Source of the DNA: Trametopsis cervina
Lineage: Eukaryota > Basidiomycota > Agaricomycetes > Polyporales > Irpicaceae
Reading direction: 5' to 3'
Length of the DNA stretch: 64,000 nucleotides
NCBI GenBank assembly: GCA_022385755.1
Contig: MU278361.1
Coordinates: 597,186-661,185, forward strand
Below, piece by piece: positions 24,301 through 35,158 of the stretch. The stretch's first letter is position 1, and the number at the start of each line of letters is the position of its first letter. Made by a program: the position numbers and the translations under genes. Below the pieces are notes generated by a model. The model saw only the letters and a program-made list of their open reading frames with translations, did no database searches and had not been told where the DNA came from.

Positions 24301-25210
24301 GCCATATAACAATAGCGGATCGTCCGTCGGTGAACCTGGGGGCAACGGTGCGCTCAGGTCGATTTCGGGAGGTTCCTTCTTGATCTGTATCGTTAGTCGC
24401 CTTTCCTTGTTCTTCATACGACTCCATGGAGTGGATTTTCTCTTGCTCGACTTGGAAACGGAAGGCACTGGCGTATACACCACTTCTCGCGGAGGGGTAA
24501 ACCGATCGGGTGGTGGCTCATAGTGTGGGAGAGGTGTCACAGCTCGATGTCTCAACACCGCCGAGCAGGATGATTCTGGCAGGTCAGGGAGGTAGTCCGC
24601 ATGAGGGTTCGAGGCATGTGGTGATCGTAACAAGGCATGCTTTGTGGGTGACGTTGAAGCGCGGGGTCGTGATGACTTGGTCGGCGTAGTCGGTTCGTCC
24701 GCAACTGCATTGTACTTGGACTGTTTGCGCGGCTTGGGATTTGGGGTAACATCGATTGTCACTCGGGAAGTGCTAGCAACCGGACTATCTGGAACAACGT
24801 CTGATGCAGTGCGGTATTGTCTATCTCCCACAGCGGCACGAGTACGCTTGCGCTTGGCTGCTTGGGTGTCTGCATTACGACTGGCCTGGCTGGACGTTCG
24901 CGGCTTCTGAGGAGAGCTCGAGAACCGCGAATCTGTCGAACGCGCGCGCGTGCTCTGCGTTGCAATTGTTCATTGAGGGATATCGGATGGCAGAAAAAGA
25001 GGGGCGTACCCGAAGCTCCTCTTCTGGAGGAGGACTCATAAGCATTTGTGGAACTACTCTGTCATGCTGGGATCCAGATGAAGGTGGTGTTAGACCTCCT
25101 GGTCCGATGGTAAGACCGTGTAGTTCGTCCCTGAATAGTCCTCCCGATCTGACTCTGCTGCTGTGTTGAGGAGAAAACACGTCGCGTTCTTGGGGAGTAA
25201 ATGTACCCAT
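21370..25210 (-). CDS. Long, mostly disordered protein of unknown function
   Basis: I do not recognise a named family. The ATG at 25208-25210 gives MGTFTPQERDVFSPQHSSRV. An intron (about 24957-25009) connects in phase to STRARSTDSRFSSSPQKP and a very long exon reaching to about 22820. Two further short introns precede the end KPTWRP. Nearly everything is rich in Ser, Pro, Asp, Glu and Thr, with basic patches (AAKRKRTRAAV, STKKKKRPPRAS) that look like nuclear signals. One ordered island stands out near 22300-22450 in the C-terminal third: NRDWSKLDWKVLDGCYTDER, then VDEVNPDHVVDRYLGLLGG. The last part is proline-rich and ends in a helix (VKTFESMEQLQAASVRAGRA). A nuclear or cytoskeletal scaffold role is only a guess. 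Confidence 0.7.
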
Positions 25211-25570
25211 GTTACGTATTTGAGACCAGAAAACCAAGGCCAGTCATCGAATTCGCGAAGAAGTAGAATGTGTCTCAAGATGGGCCTCTGGCCTAGTTGA
25301 ATATGGGCGTCTAACAGTGTGACACGTGGTTTAGGCGAGGCTCGATGATTTCGTCTCGCTATGTCTGTACCATGCAGCCGCTATACATTACAGTAGGTAA
25401 CTTATTCGACGATAACCAGCAGTTCGAAGCTTTCTCGTGACTAGGGTGCACATCCATCTCCAGCATAGTTTCATGATAGATGCTCTAGAATCACGGAATA
25501 GGGCTTATATTTGCACATCTGGTCTGAAATCATAGTCACATGGAGCGTTACAAGGAAGTGAGAAGGCCGC
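25211..25570. other. Intergenic region upstream of the disordered-protein gene
   Basis: 360 bases between a start codon and the DcpS stop, both minus-strand. It probably holds the promoter of the downstream gene. No other feature seen. Confidence 0.4.
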
Positions 25571-26812
25571 TTAGTTTTGTGCTTTTATGAGTGGTTCGTA
25601 CAGCCCGTGTTGGTCCCCAACTCCATAAGTCAATGTCATCCGCTGGAAGATTGAGGGTCCGTCGTCGGGGTCAAGCTCAAGCTGCAGAAAAGCTCAGTAT
25701 GAATTACAGGCTAATGAGACGTCAATATCGCTCACGAAAGCAATGATATCATCAAGCAGATGGGCCTGTCCTACCGTGTTGCCCATCTGGCCGAAATAGT
25801 TAGCGTTTACAATGTGGACGTGGAAATGATCTGTCCAAGAAGGTCAGTGGCAGCCAAGTACGTCAAGATAAGAAACGTACAGTAGGATGGCTGGTAATGC
25901 ACATAGAACCTCAGAGATCCCTGGCCAAGTCCCCATTTCTCTTTCGCAATTCGCGAAGCCTCATGATGGATACTCCGAAGCATCGGTATGTGCGTTCTCC
26001 GCAAGTCCCTCAATGAACGTATTGAATCATTCAAGGCAATTGCGACCAGGTAAAGCGCAGAGACAGTAGTCAAGTCCCACTTCATGTCTGGCAATATGAT
26101 AAAACCAGGTTCCGGGTTGGAGGATCTGTAGAGAACTTTGTCCGCTTCTGATTCCCCAGACAGAATATTTCTGACCCTGTCCGGGTGGAGCATTAACAGT
26201 TGCATCTCTGGACATATCTACACTCACCATTGGGTACGAGAGGGAGGAAACGCATCGATATATGGCTTCACCACCGCTTGATATATTTCCGGGGTCTCAT
26301 GGACCATGGTTATGACCTGTGTCGTGTACTGGATACTTTGTTAGAAAGTGGTATACTATTAGTGATGGAACCCCACCTTGCGAATATGAACCTCAGTCGC
26401 AGGGTAAATGACATTGATTTTCACGGAGGGATGTTCAGGTGACGTTTTGAGCCAACCCAACATCCACGTATACTAAGAAAGCTCATCATCAGCCGAGAAT
26501 ATGTAACGCAGGTACTCAGCGACGTACTATGTCTGTGCTTTCTATCGGTTGTACATTATCAAGTTGTTCCTCAATCACTGTTGTTGCTGATGAGGCAGGT
26601 AGAGGCGTTTTCTCTACGCGAACGATAGCCGGGAGGTTTGTCGACTCATTGTTTGGAATAGTTCCCAGTAGTGTTAGACTGTGCAGTACAGGATCTGACC
26701 CACGATCAGTGGACGAAACGCAGCATGAACATAAACATTCTCTACCTTCGTTTAGAAGACGCTCGAATCGAAAGGCCTTCAATTTCTCGATATCTATGGA
26801 GTTCGAGGTCAT
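25571..26812 (-). CDS. Scavenger mRNA-decapping enzyme DcpS
   Basis: This is an m7GpppX diphosphatase of the HIT superfamily that hydrolyses the cap left after 3'-5' mRNA decay. The ATG at 26810-26812 gives MTSNSIDIEKLKAFRFERLL. The N-terminal dimer domain has LLGTIPNNESTNLPAIVRVE. An intron then leads to YTWMLGWLKTSPEHPSVKIN and VIYPATEVHIRK. Later exons have QVITMVHETPEIYQAVVKPY, then ILPDMKWDLTTVSALYLVAI and THIPMLRSIHHEA. The catalytic HIT motif reads YHFHVHIVN, with the central His as nucleophile, after an intron at HYQPSY. The C-terminus is GPSIFQRMTLTYGVGDQHGL and ends IKAQN with TAA at 25571-25573. It is a complete, normal-length enzyme. Confidence 0.93.
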
Positions 26813-27278
26813 TGCTGCTTTTCTGAGGAGTAAAAGAGCACTGTGACAATAGTGGTGCAGTATAAAGGAATGACCTGGCGAGCTCGCTCGAAAGTGCTCT
26901 GCGAGAAGTCAGGCGTACAGGTGGACCTGGGCGGCCACAGTAGATAACATCCTGAACAGGTTCAAGTCCCACGAACGAATCCTTCCATCGTCTTATTATT
27001 ATCGTGCACGATCAGACGGAGTGAAGGCAAAATGGAACCAGAGAAAATGCACAGTTTGAGCTAACAGGACAAAGTCCAAAGGATCGACAAGTCCCGATTT
27101 TATACTCTCTAGTCATGTGACTACCTCTGGACACGGTCACGCCGTTCAACTTCCAACACGACCACTAACTGCACAGCGACTGTCTTAGCTATTTCTACAT
27201 CTCTATTCATTCGCGTACGGACATAGGGATAACTCACAGTACGTGCTTGTATCAAGTACGCGAAGCTGCTGATGACTC
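26813..27278. promoter_or_regulatory. Shared divergent promoter region, DcpS and F-box gene
   Basis: 466 bases between two outward-facing start codons. Both promoters are expected here. I see no confident TATA box. Confidence 0.45.
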
Positions 27279-28616
27279 ATGTTCAGACGAAGAATGTGCA
27301 CTGCACCGGATCTACCACATGAAATACTCGACCACATCTGCTCTTACTTGCAACGCCATGAACTCATAGGGAACATCTGGCAACAGGACCTCTTCCCATC
27401 TCATGAATTCCACCCTCTCTTGTTTGTGTGCCGGTCGTGGCATGCTGTCGCAGAACGACGTCTTTATGTCTACATCACGATAGGCTCCAAATGGAAAGAG
27501 TCTACGGGAACCGACACTCGTATGGTCATGGCAACCTTGTTATACAGGTCTCTGGCACAGAATCCTCGTCTTGCACGGCTGGTCCGATCTCTGCGCATCG
27601 AAGGAAATGCTAGATCTGAGCCGGTTACACCTAAGCTAGGCGATCTACACACCAAGATCATCTCAGTCTGTTCAGAGCTCGCCGGACTGGAGATTCGACA
27701 CTGGGATACTTCCGATGCCGGACTCAAGCGCTTCAAAGCTTGCATTAGTCGCAAAGCATCCCTGGAAAGTCTGTGGCTGTACCACGAATCCTTCACGCCG
27801 TCGAAATATCTGTTCGAATCTATGGAGGAATTACTGTACTACCTAGCTGGATGGCCGAAACTGAGAATCTTCCGACTTCAAGAACAGGCCGCTTATCGGA
27901 TGGGGCCGCGACCGCGACCCAAACCTAAGACCGAACGGAGGAATTTTTTCTTTCGTCGTCAAACAATCAAGCCGCTGAAGCTTGCCGATGCCTACCGTGG
28001 CCTTCTCTGTGATCTGGCTTCCTTTATTCTCTCCACACAACTCGAGTTTGAAGAAGAACACATCGAAGCACTAGCGGCCATGGCGCCTACTATCTCGTGC
28101 TTGGTATGTTCAGTGTCAGAGGACAGTCTGCGTTCTTGTACCCTGGCATGGCGAGCAGCTCTTTCGGCATGGGCGCCGACGTTGTTAAACCTTGACATCA
28201 CTACCGAAAGGCTCACACCCCCACCTATGCCTGGTTTCAACATCCCACTGAACGACGTGCAGCCAGCACTAGAAGACCAGCGTTTTATTCTCACACAGGA
28301 GACTCTCCATCAGCTCTCGAAGGTGAAATTCTTACAGTTCAAAGCACCGACCTTCGGACGACCGGCATCTCTTGTGCATCTTGCATCTCTCGAGCGGCTG
28401 CGATATATCTCAACGACTCTCGACGATGAAGCTGAGCTTGTACGCGTGCTACCTCAACTGCCGGCATTGAAGACATTGATGTATAGAAGAGAATGCCTTC
28501 AAGGGACTATCAACAGCAATCCTGTCGTCCTAAATGCCGCGAGGAATGCCCACTTCAAGGCTATCATGGAAATCTGCCGCTCGAAGGGATTGATTTTCAG
28601 AGGGGACGGGTGGTGA
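27279..28616 (+). CDS. F-box protein
   Basis: This is a putative substrate adaptor of an SCF ubiquitin ligase. It is a single uninterrupted exon of 445 residues, unusual among its intron-rich neighbours but common for basidiomycete F-box genes. The F-box lies at about residues 9-60: APDLPHEILDHICSYLQRH, then FHPLLFVCRSWHAVAERRLY, with the LPxEILxxIxxYL and VCRxWxxxAxxxLY pattern. The rest resembles leucine-rich-repeat-like folds seen in such proteins: LARLVRSLRIEG, ELAGLEIRHWDTS, TLLNLDITTERL and ALKTLMYRRE. A basic loop (RPRPKPKTERRNFFFRRQ) interrupts it near residues 210-228. These adaptors form fast-evolving families in Agaricomycetes, so the target cannot be inferred. Confidence 0.82.
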   Translation: MFRRRMCTAPDLPHEILDHICSYLQRHELIGNIWQQDLFPSHEFHPLLFVCRSWHAVAERRLYVYITIGSKWKESTGTDTRMVMATLLYRSLAQNPRLARLVRSLRIEGNARSEPVTPKLGDLHTKIISVCSELAGLEIRHWDTSDAGLKRFKACISRKASLESLWLYHESFTPSKYLFESMEELLYYLAGWPKLRIFRLQEQAAYRMGPRPRPKPKTERRNFFFRRQTIKPLKLADAYRGLLCDLASFILSTQLEFEEEHIEALAAMAPTISCLVCSVSEDSLRSCTLAWRAALSAWAPTLLNLDITTERLTPPPMPGFNIPLNDVQPALEDQRFILTQETLHQLSKVKFLQFKAPTFGRPASLVHLASLERLRYISTTLDDEAELVRVLPQLPALKTLMYRRECLQGTINSNPVVLNAARNAHFKAIMEICRSKGLIFRGDGW

Positions 28617-28802
28617 GGGTGGATTTGCAATATTATAATTATACGCACAACATAAAACTGTCATCGATTTGTAAATACTATGCCTTGGACCTTTCAGTTG
28701 CCCATTCAGAAGAAACCCAGCCCAGTCTGATATTAAACGAGAACAACCACCACTGTACGAGACACGAAGCGCAATACCATTCAGGTCGCCATCAGGCACT
28801 CT

Positions 28803-30572
28803 TCAAGGATAGTTCTTGTCCAAAGTAACATTGGCACGCGTCGTTCCATCCTCCAGCCTGATCCAGCTGAACGGACCCACGCGAGGATCAGTCGAGGTGA
28901 AAACGATATTTCGCACACCATGGCCCCATCCATCGCTACTGTATCCTCCGTACCTATGCACATATATCAGTCATTTGGAACGACGGACGGACGAAGTATG
29001 TACCCTGAGTGCTTGTCAAAGCAGAAGATCACGTTCTTGGTTGGCTCACGGGCGCACCACTCCATTCCATGGTCTACAACTCATTAGGAAGTTATGTAGC
29101 AGGGTGAGTGGAAGACGACCTACCGTGTCCGGAAATGACGGCATGTAAGTTCTCGACGTTTGCGTTGAGCGAGTCCCAAAACTTCTGGTCGTTACCAAGG
29201 GATGCAGGATTCGTCGTGGCTTGCGTGGATCCTTGACCAAGGCCGTCGGCTGTAGCAAACAAGTCAACATATATCGGAGAAGCGTACTGAACACGAGGGG
29301 GAGTTGAAAACAAACCATTTAGTCCAGGGTTGATAGTGTTATTCAGATTCTCCCACACTTGCTGGATGGCATATCTGGATGAGACGAATCAGAATGTCGA
29401 CTCCGCGCCGTATTGATAGAACGGAACGTACGGAGGTATGTGCACAAATGCAAGCGCTCCCCGCTTGCTCCCTGGCGGGCCCCATACGCTGTTCATCAAC
29501 TTGGTCTCTTGCGCAATCCAAGTTGCGATGGAGTCATCCACCCAGTCTGGTACCTGTTGCGAATTCTGGCCAGTCGTGTTCCCAGCTGGTCGATGAGCTG
29601 ACAGTCAGTAAACTCTTCACTCAGTCGAGCATAATAATACCTCGGGAATCAAAGGCCCAAAGGATGAGGGCGGGTTCGACATCTGTGCCGAAGGTTTAAG
29701 ATTATGAACGGTGAGAGGAACTTTGGTCCTACCGTTGGCATGTTCGTATATCTACATTCAATGTCAGAACCACTTGTCAACTGTACCGTCGCATGTCCTG
29801 GGTAAAGGTGGACACTTACAGGTACCCAATAGTTTCCCGGACCATATTCACCACCCGAAGCCATAATCCTGGTATAACTCAAACGTGCGGCAACCTGCTT
29901 TTCTCGATTGAACTCTGCTAGGTGGGTGATATTGGGGTTGTTATCATGGTTCTGTAGGGCCGTTAAGAGACCCTTGCGGACTGTGAAGGAAACTCAGGGC
30001 TTACACCGTAGGTAGAGCAGAATGGCACATTGAACTGATTGAGGCTACTGACTATCTGGTCGATGTATACAGTGGAGTTTTCCTTGAATGTATCTGATAG
30101 TGCATGCATGAGGGGCGTACATTGGTATCTGAAAACAGCACTCACTCTCGCCGGTGATCAAATCTCCATTGAGAACGCTACACACATCACAAACAACGTC
30201 GTTTCGGTGATGAAATCATTTATGGGATGAACGAACTTACGCGAAGTCCGGTTTCTCATCCTGCAACACGCGTTTCATGAGTCGGGTACTGTTGACGTCC
30301 TGTTGCGGGCCCCACACATCCCACGCATTCTCGCCGTAATGCAAATCCGAGAACACAGTGATCTTCAGCGTGCCATCAGGACGAAAGGTCAAGCGCGGTT
30401 TGTCAGGATATGGGTTCAGCGCGGATGGAATAGACAGTACTACACGCAATTATAGCTCTGGGTTCAAAAGAAACTCGGCGAGGGAATGGCACTCGCCTCT
30501 CGCCTCCATTGCAGGAGCTGCTCTCACGAGCGTGAGAAGACTCGCCGCGAATACGATGTACGTTGCGTGCAT
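28803..30572 (-). CDS. Secreted calcineurin-like phosphoesterase (purple acid phosphatase-like)
   Basis: This is a metallophosphoesterase of the DCR2/acid-phosphatase-like fungal group. The first exon (ATG at 30570-30572) is a signal peptide, MHATYIVFAASLLTLVRAAP, then AMEAR. Its intron appears to be of the GC-AG type. The mature part begins VLSIPSALNPYP. Metal-binding motifs are SDLHYGE (near 30330), GNHDN (near 29940) and the late ISGHG (near 29130). NYWVPVSVHLYPGHATVQLT and ILWAFDSRG, then WVDDSIATWIAQE, belong to the middle. The gene ends VRNIVFTSTDPRVGPFSWIR and LDKNYP, with TGA at 28803-28805. About eight short introns occur. It would act outside the cell or in the secretory route on phosphate esters; the natural substrate is unknown. 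Confidence 0.88.
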
Positions 30573-31210
30573 CTTCAGGTAGGACTGAGTAGTTGTGCGA
30601 CTGCCACCGTGCTGTTACAGTGTCGGCCTAAATCCTGAGATACCTTGGAGGCGATAGTTGCGAAAGGGAACTCGAGATGACACCGCGGCGTCGCCGCCAC
30701 TTTATATACTGACGAAGGGCCGAGCGCCACCTGCAGAGAAGGCTCCCCGCACAGTACATCACATATCCCGACCCTATCGCACACGCACGTTGCTATCGGC
30801 ACCGCATGCGCAACGGGCCATGTGGCCATCTACGAAGGCGGAGGGTCGTCGCGAAGTTGATGGAGGTTTCCAGAATGCTGATTGAGGTATCATGTGCCAA
30901 GGGTGCGGGAGTCGGCTAGGATAACATTCGAGCCACCAAGGAACATCCTGCAGGCATCGCTAGTGAGATTGTCGAAGCATTGCATCTATAGTCATACTGT
31001 AGTACTGGTGAAGCATGGACGATAAGTGAGCGTAATTATTTGTGGCGCTGAATTTGATCGAAACTCGCCCATTTTGGAAATGGAGTTGGTTCAAGAAGAC
31101 AAGCGGCTGTTTTAAGAATCTCATGTTTGGAACTATTCACCTGTATACAGCTTGTATATTTCAAAACATAGCTCATCAGCTGATCCAGTGTTCCGAAGGG
31201 GCCCTTTGCT
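30573..31210. promoter_or_regulatory. Upstream region of the phosphoesterase gene with TATA box
   Basis: On the minus strand, AGTATATAAAG at about 30700-30709 lies about 130 bases above the phosphoesterase ATG and is a good TATA box. The rest of the 640 bases shows no gene. Confidence 0.55.
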
Positions 31211-31844
31211 CTAATCCTGCTCAACACGGTCGAAGATGAATACCTCGCTGGGAGGATAGAAAGGAGGTTCGGAGGGACCAATGATGAGGGTCTGGACTAC
31301 AATCTGTATGAAATATCAATGAGAAACAAGGCGCAACCTATCTAGCAGGACAAATGGTACTCACTTCAGTAAAAAGCTCATCCTCAGGGATAACCCATCC
31401 TCTCGCGCCGTCTGGAGCAATGACACTGGGACATCATGTCATCAAATGGTCTCTACACGAGCCATAGGCCATACGTACACGAAGGCATTCTCTCCGTGCT
31501 GAGGCACTGGAGTAAGCTTCCACTCGGTAGCAGAAGGCTCATCCAGGAGGACGGCAAACACCTTGTTGTCAATATCGGCGGTGGGAGCGCCGGCGGCTTT
31601 CAGGATGTACTTGTTCTCGCCGTTGGACTCGACGAGCCACTGCAGACGAACACATGGCAATCAGATGCATGTCAGGAGATACACACAAGATTATGCGACG
31701 TACTGGGCGAGGAGCAGCCTGCTCTTTGGGGATAGTGACGACGCGCTTGGGGAGCAAGCTACGGTCTTCAGCCAGGGGGCGACCAACCCAGAATCCGTCA
31801 TTGACGGCACTGCGAATCTCGTATTTTCCAGCAGGCAGAGACAT
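31211..31844 (-). CDS. I66 (cospin-type) protease inhibitor, copy A
   Basis: This is a small cytoplasmic beta-trefoil inhibitor of the I66 family, whose characterised member is a trypsin inhibitor of Coprinopsis; such proteins are often listed as IgE-binding. The ATG at 31844 gives MSLPAGKYEIRSAVNDGFWV, then GRPLAEDRSLLPKRVVTIP. Exon 2 has GENKYILKAAGAPTADIDNK, then VFAVLLDEPSATEWKLTP. The third carries GARGWVIPEDELFTE and the last IVVQTLIIGPSEPPFYPPSE, ending IFDRVEQD. Three short introns are placed as in copy C. A run of alternating T and A at 31934-31942, about 90 bases upstream, serves as TATA box. Target protease is unknown. A role against fungivores is known for relatives. Confidence 0.85.
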
Positions 31845-32560
31845 CGTAGAGGTTGTTGAACTCGATCCGTTTGTTTGAAAGTAGGGGTCAGTTGTGAGTA
31901 TGCTGATACTAGAAGTTAGCTGCACGACGAGTCATATATATATTCTACTCACAAGTGGAGGAGCGCCGATTACTTCCAGCCCTCGTTCTAGGGTCCAGCC
32001 AGCCCGGGGTCACAAGGATAGAGCTCCACGTCGTAGCCAACGACATTCGCTGTCTTCCATACAGTATACCGCCACTTCCTTGACAGGATAACCGTCATTA
32101 TTTCATTTTCTTCATGCCGTTACCGAGCCCGTAGCCAGCAGTGTTACTCGATAAGGCTGCGAGCAAGCTATCTGAAGTATACGGCGCAGAACGTGTGCGG
32201 TTTGACGTACAATTCAAGAATCCGAGATAAATACTGTGGAGACCTTTCCTACTGATATATGGGGTGGCAGTTTCCGCAGTATGACAGGACCAAGACGTCT
32301 AGACTTAAGACCCATTAGAATTCCTTCCTGTAAGCTTTCATGTCAAAATAAACGCCCATATTTATGACGACCAAGCGTACAAATTTGTGCTACTTACGTT
32401 TATTCCACCGGCGTGTGATGCACACCGGAGGTCAGCTGGATTTCTTCACGCAGACGGCGTGTCCATATTCCTCGACGAGAAACAACGTTCCAGTGAGATG
32501 TGATGACTTTTCAAAGCCAGCCATCGAGCCATCGTATAGGGTGTCCTGGGGTAATACCAA
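31211..32560. repeat. Tandem segmental duplication, unit 1
   Basis: Copy A of the inhibitor plus about 0.7 kb of its upstream flank matches the block at 33384-34660 in the same orientation. Shared stretches include GCAGTGTTACTCGAT at about 32140 and 34288, and CATATTCCTCGACGAGAAA at 32463 against CCTTCCTCGACGAGAAAGA at 34612. Divergence is substantial, so the duplication is old. Confidence 0.75.
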
Positions 32561-32873
32561 GGTCAAAAGCTCGTTCTCGGGGACAACCCAGCCCTTCACA
32601 CCGTCTTCAGCGGTGGGAACGCTGCCCATTTTCAAGATATACTTGTTCTCATCGTCGAATTGGGGGAGTCGCTGTAGATGTACGCGCCAGGATTAGGTAT
32701 ATACTTAGCAATAGCAGCAAAATTATACGACGTACAGGACCAGAGGTAGCCTCCTCCTTGGGGAGTGACGACAGGCTTGGGGTGCATGCTAAAGTCTTCA
32801 GGGAGTCGGCGACCAACCCAGAACCTGTTACTATTTGCACTGCGAATCTCGTATGCTCCAGTGGGAAGACATT
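32430..32873 (-). pseudogene. I66 inhibitor remnant, copy B
   Basis: This is a broken relative of copies A and C. Against copy C, one base is lost two codons after the ATG, which puts the start out of frame and into an early stop. Two bases are lost in the stretch after PKPVV. The block between PTAE and DG, about 30 residues in copy C (NKLFAVLLPEP to GYGDNAF), is absent: the copy reads YILKMGSVPTAEDGVKGWVV directly. The last exon (GPSEPPFYPP) is missing; instead the sequence runs into the flanking DNA duplicated in both units. Splice donors at the first exon look preserved. I see no way to express a normal inhibitor from it. Confidence 0.75.
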
Positions 32874-33383
32874 GTGCAAGTTTTTTAACCGAGAAATGCT
32901 GGCTTGAGAGTACGTGTAGGTTAGAAGTATGCTGATGCTGGACGTGGCTGAATGAGAAGCGGTTCAGCACTCGCGCTTTGAGGCCCAAAGTGAATCTTGT
33001 CGAAACGAGTCGAGGGTGCAACAGAGTGACTGCACTTGTATAAAGCCGCTGGGAAATGGTGGTCACAGATCCTCGTCATTCTCCTCAATACAGTATCGAG
33101 TCGTAGACGTATGAGTTGATTGAGCATGTCACCGTCCGATCCTTCGGTCAACTTTGGTCTTTCGTTCTCCGCACCAAAACGTCAGTGCATGAGCGTCTGG
33201 GAACAATGCCAGTGAAGGCGCTGAGTTCAACACTGCTCTCCCAATTTGGCAATCAAGTTGGTTGAACTGTATTTGGAATCTTACATTGCGAACGCTAACA
33301 ACGGCTTATGTAGATACGAAATGCATATTGAGAAGTAGATCGCGAGCTCCATCAGTGCTTTTCCGCCGTGCACGACACCCTCT

Positions 33384-34011
33384 CTAGTCCTGGCCAACGC
33401 GGTTGAAGATGAACACCTCGGTGGGAGGGTAGAAAGGAGGTTCGGAGGGACCAACGATGAGGGGCCGAACTGCAATCTATGGCAACGGCTAATAAGAAAA
33501 CTGCGCTCTGCCTAGGATAATAAAGCGTGATCACCTGAGTGAATAGCTCTTCGTCAGGGACAACCCAGCCCCTCACATCACCCTCAATGCTGACACTGGT
33601 GCATGATGTCATCAAATGATACACACGACAGATCAGCTATACGTACGCAAACGCATTATCTCCATAACCAGATACTGGAGTGAGCTTCCATACAGTAGCA
33701 GGAGGTTCAGGAAGCAGTACGGCGAACAGCTTGTTGTCAATTTCCGCAGTGGGGTCGCCGCCGACTTTCAAGATGTACTGGTTCTCGCCATCGGATTGGA
33801 CAACGAGCCACTAATGTGTAAACTGAAGTCAGACATATGTTTCGATAATCCGCAAAATGAGACTGCTTACAGGGCGAGAGACGATCTGATCTTTCGGGAG
33901 AGTGGTGATGGGCTTGGGGAGCAGGCTATGGTCTTCAGCGAGAGGGCGGCCAACCCAGAATTGGTCATTGACGGCGCTGCGAATTTCATATGTTCCGGTG
34001 GGCAGGGACAT
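33384..34011 (-). CDS. I66 (cospin-type) protease inhibitor, copy C
   Basis: This is a beta-trefoil protease inhibitor, close paralogue of copy A. The ATG at 34009-34011 gives MSLPTGTYEIRSAVNDQFWV, then GRPLAEDHSLLPKPITTLP. Exon 2 carries GENQYILKVGGDPTAEIDNK and LFAVLLPEPPATVWKLTPV. Then come VRGWVVPDEELFTQ and IAVRPLIVGPSEPPFYPPTE, ending FNRVGQD with TAG at 33384-33386. Exon borders match copy A. A TATATATA box lies at 34089-34096, about 80 bases above the ATG. Loop residues that would contact a protease differ between A and C (AAGAP against VGGDP), so their targets may differ; this is inference. Confidence 0.86.
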
Positions 34012-34660
34012 TGTAGAGGTTGGTAAACGTAAAGATCTGGCTTGAGAGTATGTGTTGTTGATGCTGGAAGAAGTTGTATAGCGAGCCCTATATATACTCT
34101 ACTCACAAGCCGAGAAGCTTACATCATTCCTTGCACACGTTCAAGGGTCGCTTAATCCCGGGGTCACAAGGGCGAAGTTCCATGTCTTGGATGCGAATAT
34201 TTTCTGCCTTACATAGAGTACACTGACACCTCCTTGACAGACTGAGCATCGTTATTTCAATTTACTTGGTGCTGTTGGAGACCTGTCGACAGCAGTGTTA
34301 CTCGATGAGGCTGCCAGCAAGCTATTTAAAATCTGCAACACAAAACTTGCAAAAAAATGACGTACAACGTAAGAGCCTGCCGAGAATACTGTGGAGGCTG
34401 GTCCAAGAAATAATTGGGGCGATGGGTTCCGCATTATGACAAGACCAACATGTCTGGACTCGAATTCCTTCCTGCATTCCGTCATGTCAGTATAAACGCC
34501 TATAATTTCAACGGAGAACAGTGCAAGAAGATAGGGGCAATTACGTTTACTGCTCGGCGGGTGGTGAACACCGGAAGTCAGCTGGTTTTCCTCGGCTAGA
34601 TAGATAGCCAACCTTCCTCGACGAGAAAGAGCACTTCAAGTTTTGGAGGCTGATTCGAAG
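33384..34660. repeat. Tandem segmental duplication, unit 2
   Basis: Second unit of the duplication at 31211-32560, carrying inhibitor copy C and its upstream flank. The spacer between units contains the wrecked copy B. Confidence 0.75.
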
Positions 34661-35158
34661 CCTACCATAGTGCAGGCTGTCCAACGCCAACAGTATAGCA
34701 GAGTCAACGCAGTATTACGTCAGTTGAACTTGCGACATGAAACCAACCGATTAGTGTGTCGGCGTTTGCTTCTCATCTGGCCCCTTACGAGCTGGCGCCC
34801 GAATTCCATATTCTTCCACTCCGGACGAGTTCGCGAGTAAATTGCTTGAAGAATCACATCGAGATTCTACACATATGTCGTGAGGGTGTTTTTGTGCTTT
34901 ACACAGATGGAGGAGGATGAGCTCCATCTTCGCAGCCCAGAGGCGGGATGAACATCACGGGCGTATCCGAATCAGGAACTATGACATCCATATATGGAAG
35001 TTGAAGAGGTCCAGAGCATATCGCTTTCACGGATAGCAGCTGCTACAGCGGTGGTACAAAGTCATCTGAGGTTTTCGTAATATTTACCTACTGGACATGA
35101 AGAAACCGAATCAATGCAAACAACGGCCCGATTATACTACAACGGCAATACTGCTCGC
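34661..35158. other. Intergenic region with a protein-like minus-strand stretch
   Basis: No complete gene. On the minus strand about 34905-35050 reads CSGPLQLPYMDVIVPDSDTP, then VMFIPPLGCEDGAHPPPSV and a stop. That could be a lost terminal exon, but no partner exon or start was found. Confidence 0.25.

Noticed and set aside
26880..26990. GGTTCAAGTCCC resembling a tRNA B box
   Set aside because: No matching A box or foldable acceptor and T stems around it.
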